The notes beneath the pieces were generated by a model. It ran no database searches, was not told where the DNA came from, and saw only the letters and a program-made list of their open reading frames with translations. A program made the position numbers and the translations under genes. Shown in pieces: positions 7,554 through 16,968 of a stretch of DNA of 48,329 nt. The stretch is from Betaproteobacteria bacterium (lineage in GTDB: Bacteria > Pseudomonadota > Gammaproteobacteria > Burkholderiales > Burkholderiaceae_C). The DNA lies in contig RFYV01000019.1 of the NCBI GenBank assembly GCA_009921265.1, positions 1 to 48,329 of the forward strand, written 5' to 3'. The number at the start of each line of letters is the position of its first letter. The first letter of the stretch is position 1.

Positions 7554-9590
7554 ATGTTTTATACAACCATTGTGTCACGAGGCAAAGCGCTTAGTCGCTT
7601 ATTGGCCTATTTTTTATGTGTTCTCGTTACAGTGACGGGATCGCTATCTTATGCGCAAAACACGGCCAACTCATCGGATGGTGTGTTTTTAGAGATGTCG
7701 CAAGCCTTTCAAAAAAACGACCGTAAACGCTTGCAAACCTTATTACCTCAAGCCAAGGGGCATTTGTTAGAGCCTTGGGCCGCTTACTGGGAATTAAAAG
7801 TCAGAATGGACGATGCCAGCACCGGTGAAATCAAAGATTTTTTAAATCGCTACGCTGGCACCTATCAAGAAGACCGCTTGCGCAACGATTGGTTGCTACT
7901 CCTGGGGTCTCGCAAAGAGTGGGGAATGTTCGATCAAGAATACCCTCTTTACCGCATGCACGACGACAAGGAGGTGGAGTGTTTTGCTGCATTGGTGGAG
8001 TACAACAAAGTAGGTCGTACGATATCTGATGCATGGGTGCATACCGTTAGAACCAATTGGATGGCCATGCGACAAGCCGATGAAGGTTGTACTTGGGCAG
8101 CCGAGGCGCTTTACCAAAGTCATAAATTTAATGACATGGATATTTGGCGCAAGGTTCGTTTATCCACCGAATACAACAGGCCAAAAACTGCGCGCAATGC
8201 GTTCAAAATTATTTCATCCAATGAATTAAATACGTTTGACGACATACAAAACAATGCGATGCGATTTTTAACACGCGCATCTTCAAAAACAAAATCAGCA
8301 TTTGTAGCCTTAGCTTTGATCAAAGTCGCATCAAACGATGCGGATGCCGCGGCCAAACAAATGGAGTCTCCCTCCCTCTCGCATCTCAATGCAGAGGAAA
8401 AAGCTTGGGTTTGGTCTGTGATTGGCAGGCAAGCTGCGGGCAAACTCAACGACAAGTCGTTTACTTATTTTGCCAAGGCCAATACCAATCAAGGTTTGAC
8501 CGATGAGATGTTGGCTTGGAAAGTTCGCTCTGCATTGCGCGCTGGTGAAACACCGCAATGGGTCACGGTAGAGGCGGCCATTGCTGGCATGAATTCAGAT
8601 TACAAACGCGACCCTATTTGGGTTTATTGGCAAGCACGTGCCTTGATGGCTCGCAAACCCACCTTGGCTCGTACACAAGAAGACGCGCGCACATTGCTGC
8701 AATCGATTGCAGGCGTGCAAGGTTTTTATGAACAACTGGCTATGGAAGAGTTGGGACAAAAAATTACCAAACCCATCAAACCAGAACCGCTCGGTGCGGG
8801 CGAAATTTCTGCTGTGCGAAGCAATGTTTCTTTACAACGCGCACTCAAAGCAATTGCTGTAGGCATCCGACCCGATGGCGTGCGCGAATGGAATTACGCC
8901 ACCAGTTTGGTTGATAACCAAGGCAAGAGTGGGCGCATGACAGATCGTGAAATGGTCGCTGCAGCACAATGGGCGTGCGAACAATCGGTATGGGATCGAT
9001 GCATCAACACCAGCGACAGATCCAAATTAATTGATTTTGAGTTGCGTTTTCCAATGCCTTTTAAAAAAGAAGTGATTCAACGCAGCAAAGAAATTAATTT
9101 AGACCCTGCTTATGTGTATGGCTTGATTCGACAAGAAAGCCGTTTTATTATGGATGCACGATCACATGTGGGCGCCTCCGGCTTGATGCAAGTGATGCCT
9201 GCAACCGCCAAGTGGACAGCCAAAAAAATTGGATTAACGGGTTTTAGACCCGAACACATCACGCAACACGACACCAATATTGCAATCGGTACTGGTTATC
9301 TTAAATTGGTTCTGGAAAGTTTTGAAGGGTCGATGCCCATGGCGGCAGCAGCCTATAACGCGGGTCCAAGTCGTCCTCGCAAATGGCGTGAAGGTGCATT
9401 TTTGGAGGGCGCAATTTGGGCAGAAAATTTACCCTTTAATGAAACGCGCGACTATGTTAAAAAAGTGTTATCCAATACAACCAACTATGCCGCCATCATC
9501 ACGGGTGAGCCACAATCTTTAAAAGAAAGACTGGGTCGTGTAGGCCCTAGAAATGCAAGCGCACCACCTGAGAGCGAAGAATTGCCATAA
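7554..9590 (+). CDS. slt: Soluble lytic murein transglycosylase (Slt family)
   Basis: Slt cleaves the MurNAc-GlcNAc bond of peptidoglycan, leaving 1,6-anhydro-MurNAc ends, in the periplasm. From ATG 7554 there is a signal peptide (hydrophobic LLAYFLCVLVTVTGSLSYAQ, probable cleavage after SYA). A long superhelical alpha-domain of about 450 residues with many Ala/Trp helices follows. The C-terminal SLT domain has the catalytic glutamate E528 in GLIRQESRF, then GASGLMQVMPATA and AAAAYNAGPSRPRKW. At 678 residues it is the Slt70 size class. ATGs at 7530 and 7536 are possible but would lengthen the signal N-region. The anhydro-muropeptides it makes are the source of the AnmK substrate, encoded about 15 kb away in this window. 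Confidence 0.94.
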   Translation: MFYTTIVSRGKALSRLLAYFLCVLVTVTGSLSYAQNTANSSDGVFLEMSQAFQKNDRKRLQTLLPQAKGHLLEPWAAYWELKVRMDDASTGEIKDFLNRYAGTYQEDRLRNDWLLLLGSRKEWGMFDQEYPLYRMHDDKEVECFAALVEYNKVGRTISDAWVHTVRTNWMAMRQADEGCTWAAEALYQSHKFNDMDIWRKVRLSTEYNRPKTARNAFKIISSNELNTFDDIQNNAMRFLTRASSKTKSAFVALALIKVASNDADAAAKQMESPSLSHLNAEEKAWVWSVIGRQAAGKLNDKSFTYFAKANTNQGLTDEMLAWKVRSALRAGETPQWVTVEAAIAGMNSDYKRDPIWVYWQARALMARKPTLARTQEDARTLLQSIAGVQGFYEQLAMEELGQKITKPIKPEPLGAGEISAVRSNVSLQRALKAIAVGIRPDGVREWNYATSLVDNQGKSGRMTDREMVAAAQWACEQSVWDRCINTSDRSKLIDFELRFPMPFKKEVIQRSKEINLDPAYVYGLIRQESRFIMDARSHVGASGLMQVMPATAKWTAKKIGLTGFRPEHITQHDTNIAIGTGYLKLVLESFEGSMPMAAAAYNAGPSRPRKWREGAFLEGAIWAENLPFNETRDYVKKVLSNTTNYAAIITGEPQSLKERLGRVGPRNASAPPESEELP

Positions 9591-9600
9591 ATAAAATGGT

Positions 9601-11418
9601 TCAGGTAGTGATTTCACTGCTTTGCTGCAAAGCCCACATCTGAGCATAGCGGCCCTCTTGATTCAATAAATCTTGATGCGTTCCACGCTCAATGATGCGT
9701 CCACTGTCCAAAACTAAGATTTCATGCGCATCAACAACGGTTGATAAGCGATGGGCGATCACCAATGTGGTTTTGTTTTGTGAAGCTGATTGCAACTCGG
9801 ATTGAATCGCTCGCTCATTGGCGCTATCCAATGCCGATGTCGCTTCATCAAAAATTAAGATCGATGGATTTTTTAACAGCGTTCGTGCAATCGCCACTCG
9901 TTGCTTTTCACCACCCGAGAGTTTGAGCCCACGCTCTCCCACTCGCGTTTCATAGCCTAAGGGCGTGCTCACAATGAAATCATGGATGCGTGCGGCTTTG
10001 GCAGCAGCTTCTACTTCTTCGCGACTGGCGCTGGGGTTGCCGTATGCAATGTTATAATACACAGTGTCATTAAACAATACCGTGTCTTGCGGAACAATGC
10101 CAATGGATTGACGCAAACTCGATTGCGTAACGTGTCGGATATCTTGTCCGTTAATTTGAATGCCGCCGTTGTTGATGTCATAAAAACGAAACATCAAACG
10201 CGCCAAGGTTGATTTTCCAGAACCCGAGGGGCCGACCACTGCGACTGTTTTACCAATTGGAATTTCAAAACAGATGTTGTTCAAAATGGGGCGGTTATTG
10301 TCGTAAGAAAAATCAACTTGATTAAACGTGACACACGGTGAACTAGGCAGTTGTAATATAGGCGCGTTGGGTTGATCAGCAATTTCTCGCTCTTTTTCTA
10401 AGAGTTTGAACATGCGATCTAAATCGGTCAAACTTTGTTTGATCTCGCGATAAATGACGCCCAAAAAATTAAGTGGAATATACAGTTGAATCATGAAGGC
10501 ATTGATCATCACCAAGTCGCCCAATGTCATTATGCCCGCTACAACGCCTTCGGTGGCACGCCAGAGCATCGCCACCAATGCAATAGCGATGATGATTTGC
10601 TGGCCTGTGTTGAGCGCACTCAGCGACGTTTGCGCTTTGACACGTGCACGCCTGAGTTTGTCGAGACTCTCGTCATAGCGACTTGCTTCAAATGATTCGT
10701 TGCCAAAATATTTAACGGTTTCGTAGTTAAGCAATGAATCAATTGCACGCGAGTGCGCAGCCGAGTCAAATTCGTTGGCTTGTCTTCTAAAGTGAGTGCG
10801 CCACTCGGTAACGGTTACGGTGAAATAAATATAAATGGTCAATGCAGTGAGTGTGATCACTGCATACCATTTGTCAAACTGAACGCCCAAAATTGTGAGT
10901 ACTAAAAAAACTTCAATCAGTGTGGGCACAATGCTATAAAGCGAATAAGAAATGAGAGATTCAATACCCCGCACGCCTCGCTCTATGTCGCGACTCATGC
11001 CGCCCGTTTGTCGCTCCAGATGAAAACGCAAACTCAATGCGTGCAAATGCTCAAACGTTTGTAATGCAATGCGTCGCGCGGCACCTTGCGTGGCTTCAGC
11101 AAAAACTAATTCTCTTAATTCGGTAAATCCTGACACGGACAAACGCAACAAACCATAACCAATGAGTAACGCAACAGGCACTGCAATCACCGTTTGTGTT
11201 GTCGTTAAAGTCATGTTATCGATCAAATGCTTAAGTAGAATCGGCACGCCCACATTGGATATTTTTGCGCCCACCATGAAGCTCAGCGCTAGAAATACTC
11301 GCCACTTGTAATGCCACAAATAAGGGAACAATCGTTGCAGAGTGCCCCAATCGGTTCGCTGCGAAGCAGGTAAAGGTGTTGGGGGCATTTCGGTGGAAGC
11401 AGTAGCTTGATAGCGCAT
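9601..11418 (-). CDS. AtmA/Atm1-type ABC exporter (fused permease-ATPase)
   Basis: This is an ABC half-transporter of about 605 residues that would act as a homodimer. The N-terminal six-helix membrane domain (about 30-330) begins with LFPYLWHYKWRVFLALSFM and VGVPILLKHLID, which resembles the Atm1/HMT1 'ABCB7' group (export of glutathione-linked or metal-linked species) more than MsbA. The C-terminal ATPase carries Walker [10 protein letters not shown], the Q-loop, signature LSGGEKQRVAIAR, Walker B ILIFDEATSALD and the H-loop VIAHRLST. The ATG at 11418 is preferred; a TTG three codons upstream also opens the frame. It is convergent with slt and divergent from the thioesterase gene, with only 38 bases between the starts. 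The substrate cannot be read from the sequence. Confidence 0.9.
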   Translation of the reverse strand: MRYQATASTEMPPTPLPASQRTDWGTLQRLFPYLWHYKWRVFLALSFMVGAKISNVGVPILLKHLIDNMTLTTTQTVIAVPVALLIGYGLLRLSVSGFTELRELVFAEATQGAARRIALQTFEHLHALSLRFHLERQTGGMSRDIERGVRGIESLISYSLYSIVPTLIEVFLVLTILGVQFDKWYAVITLTALTIYIYFTVTVTEWRTHFRRQANEFDSAAHSRAIDSLLNYETVKYFGNESFEASRYDESLDKLRRARVKAQTSLSALNTGQQIIIAIALVAMLWRATEGVVAGIMTLGDLVMINAFMIQLYIPLNFLGVIYREIKQSLTDLDRMFKLLEKEREIADQPNAPILQLPSSPCVTFNQVDFSYDNNRPILNNICFEIPIGKTVAVVGPSGSGKSTLARLMFRFYDINNGGIQINGQDIRHVTQSSLRQSIGIVPQDTVLFNDTVYYNIAYGNPSASREEVEAAAKAARIHDFIVSTPLGYETRVGERGLKLSGGEKQRVAIARTLLKNPSILIFDEATSALDSANERAIQSELQSASQNKTTLVIAHRLSTVVDAHEILVLDSGRIIERGTHQDLLNQEGRYAQMWALQQSSEITT

Positions 11419-11456
11419 CAGTGACAATCGGGTTTGTTTTTATTGCAAGTTAGATT

Positions 11457-11879
11457 GTGCCTGTGTCTACACATCCCCACCCATTAGCCCCCTCAGTTGC
11501 CCTTCCCACCGATCAAGAATTGGTCCTGAAAGTGATTCCCATGCCTGCCGATTGCAATGCTAATGGCGATATTTTTGGCGGTTGGGTGATGGCTCAGGTT
11601 GACTTAGCGGGCGCGGTTTTGCCAGCACGCTATGTGCAAGGCCGAATGGCCACGGTTGCTGTCAATGAGTTTATTTTTAAACAACCTGTGAAGGTCGGCG
11701 ACATTTTGAGCTTTTTTTCTAAAGTCTCTCGTATTGGCAACACATCGATCACGGTCAGCGTTGAAGTGTATGCGGAGCGTTTTTCGTCGCAAGGTCAATA
11801 TCTGAAGGTGACGCAAGCCAATTTGACTTATGTAGCCATTGATGAGCAAGGCAAGCCTCGCCCGATTCCAAAAAAATAA
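11457..11879 (+). CDS. YciA-type acyl-CoA thioesterase (hotdog fold)
   Basis: The 140-residue hotdog-fold protein hydrolyses acyl-CoA to free acid and CoA. The YciA signature is clear: MPADCNANGDIFGGWVMAQV at about 29-48, with the acidic residue of the D-L-A-G stretch following, then VAVNEFIFKQPVKVGD and a strand ending in THxNLTYVAID-like sequence. The frame opens with GTG (no upstream ATG in frame before a stop), and no strong ribosome site is seen, so the exact start is uncertain. It lies next to acyl-CoA catabolic genes and converges on the enoyl-CoA hydratase gene, which fits a role in acyl-CoA balance. Confidence 0.9.
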   Translation: MPVSTHPHPLAPSVALPTDQELVLKVIPMPADCNANGDIFGGWVMAQVDLAGAVLPARYVQGRMATVAVNEFIFKQPVKVGDILSFFSKVSRIGNTSITVSVEVYAERFSSQGQYLKVTQANLTYVAIDEQGKPRPIPKK

Positions 11880-11883
11880 TCAC

Positions 11884-12648
11884 TCAAAGTTTGGAAAAAT
11901 CGGGCTTGCGTTTTTCCATGAACGCACCAAAAGCTTCACGCGCAGCAGGTTCGCGCAACATTCGACCAAAAATAGCGCCCTCTTCTTTGATGCGCAACAA
12001 CACTTCTTCTGTTTGACTCGATTTGAGTAAACGCTTGGTTGCGATTAATGCGCTCATCGGTTTGGCGGCTAAACGCGCGGCTTGCTTTTGTGCATATGCA
12101 TTGACTTCCGAGGGTGGTAAAACGCGATTGACCAAACCCATTTCAAGTGCGGTTTCTGCCAAAAAAGGATCTCCCATGAGTAACACTTCGGCGGCACGGT
12201 GATACCCCATCATGCGCGGAACCAACAAACTCGATGCAGCTTCTGGACATAATCCCAAATTAACAAAAGGCATAGAAAAAGCGGCGTTGTCACCTGCATA
12301 AACCAAATCGCAATGAAAAAGTAGTGTGGTGCCAATACCGACTGCTGGACCACAAACAGACGCAATCATAGGCTTAGAAAAAGTTGCAATCCCTTTTAAA
12401 AAATGGAAGACGGGCGCTTCCTCGTTTGAAGCGGGTGTATTTAAAAAATCACCAATGTCATTGCCCGCACTAAAAATAGTTTCATTCCCTTGAAAGACCA
12501 GCACGCGTGTATCTTTGCTTTGCTCAGCCTCTAATATGGCAATCGCCATATCACTGTACATGCTCGCCGTAATGGAGTTTTTTTTGTTGACTCGGTTCAA
12601 TGTGATAGTTAAAACGCCTTGATCAAAATGGATGAGTATGTCGCTCAT
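11884..12648 (-). CDS. Enoyl-CoA hydratase/isomerase family protein
   Basis: This 254-residue crotonase-fold enzyme acts on enoyl-CoA intermediates of fatty-acid oxidation. Visible landmarks are the NRVNKKNSIT start of the fold, the CoA/oxyanion segment FSAGNDIGDF, PMIASVCGPAVGIGTTLLFHCDLVYA, and NLGLCPEAASSLLVPRMMG. The single glutamate in LCPEAAS and absence of the second hydratase glutamate resemble PaaG/ECI-type isomerases more than classic hydratases. That is inference; substrate and exact reaction are open. It is the last gene of the TetR-acyl-CoA dehydrogenase operon, 32 bases after the dehydrogenase stop. Confidence 0.9.
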   Translation of the reverse strand: MSDILIHFDQGVLTITLNRVNKKNSITASMYSDMAIAILEAEQSKDTRVLVFQGNETIFSAGNDIGDFLNTPASNEEAPVFHFLKGIATFSKPMIASVCGPAVGIGTTLLFHCDLVYAGDNAAFSMPFVNLGLCPEAASSLLVPRMMGYHRAAEVLLMGDPFLAETALEMGLVNRVLPPSEVNAYAQKQAARLAAKPMSALIATKRLLKSSQTEEVLLRIKEEGAIFGRMLREPAAREAFGAFMEKRKPDFSKL

Positions 12649-12680
12649 AAAAAATCCTTATAAGAATAAGAGGTAAGTTA

Positions 12681-14477
12681 TCAATCGAACGCGTGTTGCA
12701 CTTGCATCAACACATCGCTACCTGCTCGCGCTGTTTGCATGAGCATAGCGGTTTCTGGCAGCAATTTTGCAAAATAAAACTTGGCGGTTTCAATTTTGGC
12801 TTTATAAAACGGATCCGCATTGCCTGCAGCGATTTGTTGCAAAGCAACTTGCGCCATGCGCGCCCAAAAATAGGCGAACACTAAATGACCCGCGACACGC
12901 AAATAATCGACAGCAGCAGAACCCACTTCATCCGCATTTTGCAGGCCCTTTAAACCGATCTCAGTGGTGAACTGCGTCATTTGTTGGCCCAGCTGAGCAA
13001 GCGGCTTGATAAATACTTGCATCTCTTCGTTGTCGGATTCTTCAGTGACCAACTGCGCAATTAATTGACCAAATTTTTTGAGCGTGGCGCCTTGATTGCC
13101 CAACACTTTTCTACCCAACAGATCCAAGCTTTGAATCGTATTGGTGCCCTCGTAAATCATGTTAATGCGCGAGTCGCGTAAGTATTGTTCCATGCCCCAC
13201 TCACGAATAAATCCGTGACCACCAAAAACTTGCAAACAAGCAGAAATGGAAGTCCATCCGTTGTCAGTGATGAAGGCTTTGACGATGGGCGTGAGAAAGG
13301 CGACCAATTCGGCAGATTCTTTTCTAATAGATTCATCGGGATGGTTAAGCTCTTTATCGATCAACAACGCACAATACAAACTCAACGCACGGCCTCCTTC
13401 TGCATATGCTTTTGCAGTGAGTAGCATCTTGCGCACATCAGGGTGCTCCAAGATGCTGTCAGCGGGTTTGCTGGGCTGCTTCACGCCCGTTAGACTGCGC
13501 GATTGAAGGCGGTCTTTGGCATAGGCCAATGCATTTTGATAGGCCACTTCGGTAAGTCCTAACGATTGCATACCAACACCGATGCGCGCCGCATTCATCA
13601 TCACAAACATAGCAGCTAATCCTTTGTTGGGTTCGCCCACCAACGTGCCCAAAGCGCCTTCTAAAGACATTTGACATGTAGCACTGCCGTTGATGCCCAT
13701 TTTGTGTTCTAGTGCGGTGCAATAGATGGGATTGCGTGCGCCCAAGGTTCCGTCGGCTTGCACATGAAATTTAGAAACTACAAATAAACTAATTCCTTTG
13801 CTTCCAACAGGCGCGTCGGGTAATCGTGCCAAAACAAGATGAACAATATTGGGGACGAAATCATGATCGCCAGAGCTGATAAAAATTTTATTGCCAGTGA
13901 GTTTGTATGTGCCGTTGGCTTGTGGCTCTGCTTTGGTTTTGAGCATGCCCAAATCGGTTCCGCAATGCGCTTCGGTTAAACACATGGTGGCGGTCCATTC
14001 CCCGCTAGTGAGTTTTGGTAAATACAAATCTTTTTGCTCAGGCGTGCCGTGCGCATGAAGTGCTTCATAAGCGCCATGCGTCAAACCAGGATACATGGTC
14101 CAAGCTTGATTGGCGCTGTTGAGCATTTCATAAACGCATTGATTGACAACAATGGGTAATCCTTGACCACCGTATTTGGGATCGCAACTGAGTGCTGGCC
14201 AGCCCCCTTCTACAAATTTTGCAAAAGCCTCTTTGAAGCCATTGGGGGTTTTGACTTCATGAGTTTGGTGGTTGAGTTGACAGCCCTGTTGGTCGCCTAC
14301 TGTATTGAGTGGAAATAAAATGTCTGATGCAAATTTTCCACCTTCTTCTAATACCGCGCGAATGGTATCGCTGTCGATGTCTGCATGTGTAGGCATACCT
14401 TTGTATTCATCTGTTGCATGCAATACTTCATTAACTAAAAACATCATGTCTTTGATGGGTGGTGCGTAACTGGGCAT
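12681..14477 (-). CDS. Acyl-CoA dehydrogenase (long form with C-terminal extension)
   Basis: The 598-residue flavoprotein introduces the alpha-beta double bond in acyl-CoA. It is longer than the roughly 380-residue core family because of a short N-terminal helix domain (MPSYAPPIKDMMFLVNEVL) and a C-terminal extension typical of the DmdC/FadE-like proteobacterial group. FAD/substrate segments include MCLTEAHCGTDLG, KIFISSGDHD, HKMGINGSATC and QVFGGHGFIREWGMEQYLRD. IYEGTNTIQSLDL supplies the probable catalytic glutamate. DmdC itself acts on methylmercaptopropionyl-CoA, but many relatives are simply annotated acyl-CoA dehydrogenases, so the substrate is unassigned. It starts 2 bases after the tetR stop and is followed by the hydratase/isomerase gene. 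Confidence 0.92.
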   Translation of the reverse strand: MPSYAPPIKDMMFLVNEVLHATDEYKGMPTHADIDSDTIRAVLEEGGKFASDILFPLNTVGDQQGCQLNHQTHEVKTPNGFKEAFAKFVEGGWPALSCDPKYGGQGLPIVVNQCVYEMLNSANQAWTMYPGLTHGAYEALHAHGTPEQKDLYLPKLTSGEWTATMCLTEAHCGTDLGMLKTKAEPQANGTYKLTGNKIFISSGDHDFVPNIVHLVLARLPDAPVGSKGISLFVVSKFHVQADGTLGARNPIYCTALEHKMGINGSATCQMSLEGALGTLVGEPNKGLAAMFVMMNAARIGVGMQSLGLTEVAYQNALAYAKDRLQSRSLTGVKQPSKPADSILEHPDVRKMLLTAKAYAEGGRALSLYCALLIDKELNHPDESIRKESAELVAFLTPIVKAFITDNGWTSISACLQVFGGHGFIREWGMEQYLRDSRINMIYEGTNTIQSLDLLGRKVLGNQGATLKKFGQLIAQLVTEESDNEEMQVFIKPLAQLGQQMTQFTTEIGLKGLQNADEVGSAAVDYLRVAGHLVFAYFWARMAQVALQQIAAGNADPFYKAKIETAKFYFAKLLPETAMLMQTARAGSDVLMQVQHAFD

Positions 14478-14479
14478 AG

Positions 14480-15175
14480 CTATTTCTTTCTGACTTCCAA
14501 ATTGAATGAATGTTGGCCGTAGCGTTGCAAGATGTGATCAAATCCCACTTGCGCACGCGTTGATGTTTTGTCTGTTTTTAAAAATCTAGCTTCAAAATGC
14601 AATGCCAAAATCAAACCATGAATTTCAAACGACGTTTGTTTGACATCAATGTCTGACTTTAAATGCCCTTCTTCTTTGGCTTGCATCACACAACGATGAA
14701 CGGCTTGAAGCCATGTTTTGACTGAACTGGCCAATGCATCGCGCACAGGGCCTGGTCGATCGTCAAATTCTGCCGCGCCACTGATGTACAAGCATCCTGA
14801 ATCAATTTCGATGGTGGTGCGTTTCATCCAACTGTCAAACAACGCTTTTAAACGCGGCAAACCTCTTGGCAAATGCATGACTGGAAAAAAAATTTCTTTT
14901 TCAAAACGCTGGTGGTATTCACGAATCACTGATATTTGTAACTCTTCGCGCGATCCAAAATGCGCAAACACACCTGACTTGCTCATCTTCATCACTTCTG
15001 CGACTGCGCCAATGCTCAAGCCTTCTAAACCTATTTGCGTTGCCAAACTCAGGGCGGCATCTACAATGGCCGCTTTGGTTTGTTGACCCTTGAGAAGCAA
15101 ACGCGTGGCACTGCTATTGGGTGACTTAACGGTGTTTTCTACCAGTTGAAGTCTGTTTTGTTTGAGTAATGTCAT
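14480..15175 (-). CDS. TetR/AcrR family transcriptional regulator
   Basis: The 231-residue protein has the TetR DNA-binding domain at about 32-80: TKAAIVDAALSLATQIG, LSIGAVAEVMKMSKSGVFAHF, then GSREELQISVI. The C-terminal ligand domain resembles the TetR_C group linked to fatty-acid genes (LFDSWM, SGCLYISGAAEFDDRPGPVRD). The ATG is supported by AAGG 9 bases upstream. It is the first gene of a tightly packed operon with an acyl-CoA dehydrogenase and an enoyl-CoA hydratase-like gene. A long palindrome over its own promoter makes autorepression very likely, with release by an acyl-CoA or related ligand as the natural inference. Confidence 0.93.
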   Translation of the reverse strand: MTLLKQNRLQLVENTVKSPNSSATRLLLKGQQTKAAIVDAALSLATQIGLEGLSIGAVAEVMKMSKSGVFAHFGSREELQISVIREYHQRFEKEIFFPVMHLPRGLPRLKALFDSWMKRTTIEIDSGCLYISGAAEFDDRPGPVRDALASSVKTWLQAVHRCVMQAKEEGHLKSDIDVKQTSFEIHGLILALHFEARFLKTDKTSTRAQVGFDHILQRYGQHSFNLEVRKK

Positions 15176-15184
15176 GTCTTGCCT

Positions 15185-15210
15185 TAAAATAGAACGACCG
15201 TTCTATTTTA
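15185..15210. promoter_or_regulatory. TetR operator palindrome
   Basis: A perfect inverted repeat with 12-base arms (TAAAATAGAACG and its complement) around a 2-base AC centre lies 10 bases upstream of the TetR start codon. The GAACG-N2-CGTTC core is of the kind recognised by TetR-family dimers. It covers the -10 box and the probable transcription start of the operon, so binding would block the promoter directly. Confidence 0.85.
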
Positions 15211-15233
15211 TCTTGTTTCAGCGATTTTGTAAA
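15205..15233 (-). promoter_or_regulatory. Sigma-70 promoter of the tetR-acyl-CoA dehydrogenase operon
   Basis: On the minus strand, TTTACA (15228-15233) and TAAAAT (15205-15210) each match the -35 and -10 consensus at five of six positions and are 17 bases apart. The -10 box is embedded in one arm of the TetR operator. Confidence 0.7.
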
Positions 15234-15283
15234 ACCTTTTTTGTTGGTTGCCCTGCTTGGCTTGGCATTTTTAAAATAAGTTT

Positions 15284-15955
15284 ATGGAAGTTACTCGGAT
15301 TTTGGCGATTCGACATGGCGAAACAGCTTGGAATGTGGACACACGCATTCAAGGTCAATTGGATATTCCTCTGAATGCAGCTGGGCAGTGGCAAGCCGAG
15401 CAAGCGGGACGCGCCTTGTCGGACGAAAAAATCGATGCGATTTATTGCAGTGATCTATTACGTGCGCATCACACAGCCATTGCGATTGGTAAAGCCGTTG
15501 GCGTTGAGCCTATCGTGACACCGATGTTGAGAGAGCGCCATTTTGGAAAATTACAAGGAAAAACTTGGGCTGAAATTGAAAGCGATTTTCCGAATGAATC
15601 GCGCATGTGGAAATCGCGTCAACCCGATTGGCAGCCCGATGGGGGCGAGAGTTTGTTGCAAATGATTGATCGCATCGAACATGCGTCCAACACGCTAGCC
15701 GCACCGCATCAAGGTCAGCATATTATTTGGGTTGCACATGGTGGCGTGCTTGATATTTTGTATCGACTTGCAACGGTTCAACATGTGCAAGCGCCACGCA
15801 CTTGGAGTTTACGCAACACCGCTATCAACCGATTGATGTGGGTCAATCAAAAATTACAAATGGTGGGATGGGGAGACGAGACGCATTTAGACAATCAAGC
15901 GTCTTCTGCGCCAAACAATCCACCTGCAGACGCAGGCGGCGATACGCCCAAGTGA
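15284..15955 (+). CDS. Histidine phosphatase family protein (phosphoglycerate mutase-like)
   Basis: The 223-residue protein belongs to the histidine phosphatase superfamily. The phospho-histidine motif RHGETAWN is at residues 9-16, followed by [16 protein letters not shown] and [10 protein letters not shown] (second-arginine region). The catalytic acid region [12 protein letters not shown] and the second catalytic histidine in [12 protein letters not shown] complete the site. Such proteins are commonly labelled phosphoglycerate mutase (GpmB-like), but many are phosphatases of other phospho-esters, so the substrate is left open. The normal domain seems to end near GWGDETHL. The last 20 or so residues (Pro/Ala/Gly/Asp-rich) are read antisense to the 3' end of ruvB, a 61-base convergent overlap. 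Confidence 0.88.
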   Translation: MEVTRILAIRHGETAWNVDTRIQGQLDIPLNAAGQWQAEQAGRALSDEKIDAIYCSDLLRAHHTAIAIGKAVGVEPIVTPMLRERHFGKLQGKTWAEIESDFPNESRMWKSRQPDWQPDGGESLLQMIDRIEHASNTLAAPHQGQHIIWVAHGGVLDILYRLATVQHVQAPRTWSLRNTAINRLMWVNQKLQMVGWGDETHLDNQASSAPNNPPADAGGDTPK

Positions 15956-16968
15956 CGATAAGCCGCGAGTGTGGCAATGCGGCCACGTGGCGTGCGTTGC
16001 AAATAGCCTTGTTGAATTAAAAAAGGCTCGATCACGTCTTCGATGGTGTCGCGTTCTTCGCCAATGCTAGCGGCGACGTTGTCTAATCCAACGGGACCAC
16101 CATCGAATCGATGAATCACGGCTTCGAGTAATTTGCGATCCATCACATCAAAACCTTTGGGATCAACATCGAGCATGACCAAGGCCGCTTGTGCAATCGC
16201 TTGTGAAATATGACCGTCGGCTTTGACTTCGGCGTAATCGCGAACGCGTCGGAGCAATCGATTGGCGATACGCGGTGTTCCACGTGAGCGCTGTGCAATT
16301 TCAAATCCGCCCGCATCATCGATTTTTGCTTTGAGCAATCCTGAACTTCGCATCACGATGCGTTGCAATTCTTCGGGTGTGTAAAACTCAAGGCGCGCCA
16401 CAATGCCAAATCGATCCCTCAATGGATTGGTGAGCATGCCCGCACGTGTGGTGGCACCCACCAACGTAAACGGTTGTAAATCGAGTTTGATACTGCGCGC
16501 CGCAGGGCCGTCACCAATCATGATGTCAATTTGGTAATCCTCTAACGCAGGATACAAAATTTCTTCAACAACGGGTGACAAGCGATGAATTTCATCGATG
16601 AACAAAACATCGTTTTTTTCTAAGTTGGTGAGTAGCGCGGCCAAGTCTTTGGGTTTTTCTAAAACTGGACCGCTGGTTTGACGCAAATTAACGCCCAACT
16701 CTTGCGCAATGATGTGACTCAATGTGGTTTTGCCCAGTCCTGGTGGACCAAACAACAACACATGATCCAATGCTTCATCTCGTTTGCGCGCAGCACCGAT
16801 AAAAATTTCTAATTGTTCGCGAACTTTGAGTTGCCCCACATACTCTTGCAACAACTTGGGTCTGAGTGCACGCTCAATGGCTTCTTCTTTGGGATTAACA
16901 GGTGCGGCAGAGATCACGCGGGGTGCAGCGTTGAAGTCATCTCCAAAATCATCGGTTTGTATGCTCAT
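15895..16968 (-). CDS. ruvB: Holliday junction branch migration helicase RuvB
   Basis: RuvB is the hexameric AAA+ motor that drives branch migration of Holliday junctions together with RuvA. The 357-residue protein shows the N-terminal [11 protein letters not shown] segment, Walker [10 protein letters not shown], Walker [10 protein letters not shown], sensor 1 GATTRAGML, the arginine finger segment PLRDRFG, and sensor 2 [19 protein letters not shown] winged-helix C-terminal domain ends in [16 protein letters not shown]. The ATG overlaps the ruvA stop by 4 bases (ATGA), implying translational coupling in the order ruvA-ruvB. The last residues ([14 protein letters not shown]) are an extension encoded opposite the tail of the histidine phosphatase. 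Confidence 0.97.
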   Translation of the reverse strand: MSIQTDDFGDDFNAAPRVISAAPVNPKEEAIERALRPKLLQEYVGQLKVREQLEIFIGAARKRDEALDHVLLFGPPGLGKTTLSHIIAQELGVNLRQTSGPVLEKPKDLAALLTNLEKNDVLFIDEIHRLSPVVEEILYPALEDYQIDIMIGDGPAARSIKLDLQPFTLVGATTRAGMLTNPLRDRFGIVARLEFYTPEELQRIVMRSSGLLKAKIDDAGGFEIAQRSRGTPRIANRLLRRVRDYAEVKADGHISQAIAQAALVMLDVDPKGFDVMDRKLLEAVIHRFDGGPVGLDNVAASIGEERDTIEDVIEPFLIQQGYLQRTPRGRIATLAAYRHLGVSPPASAGGLFGAEDA

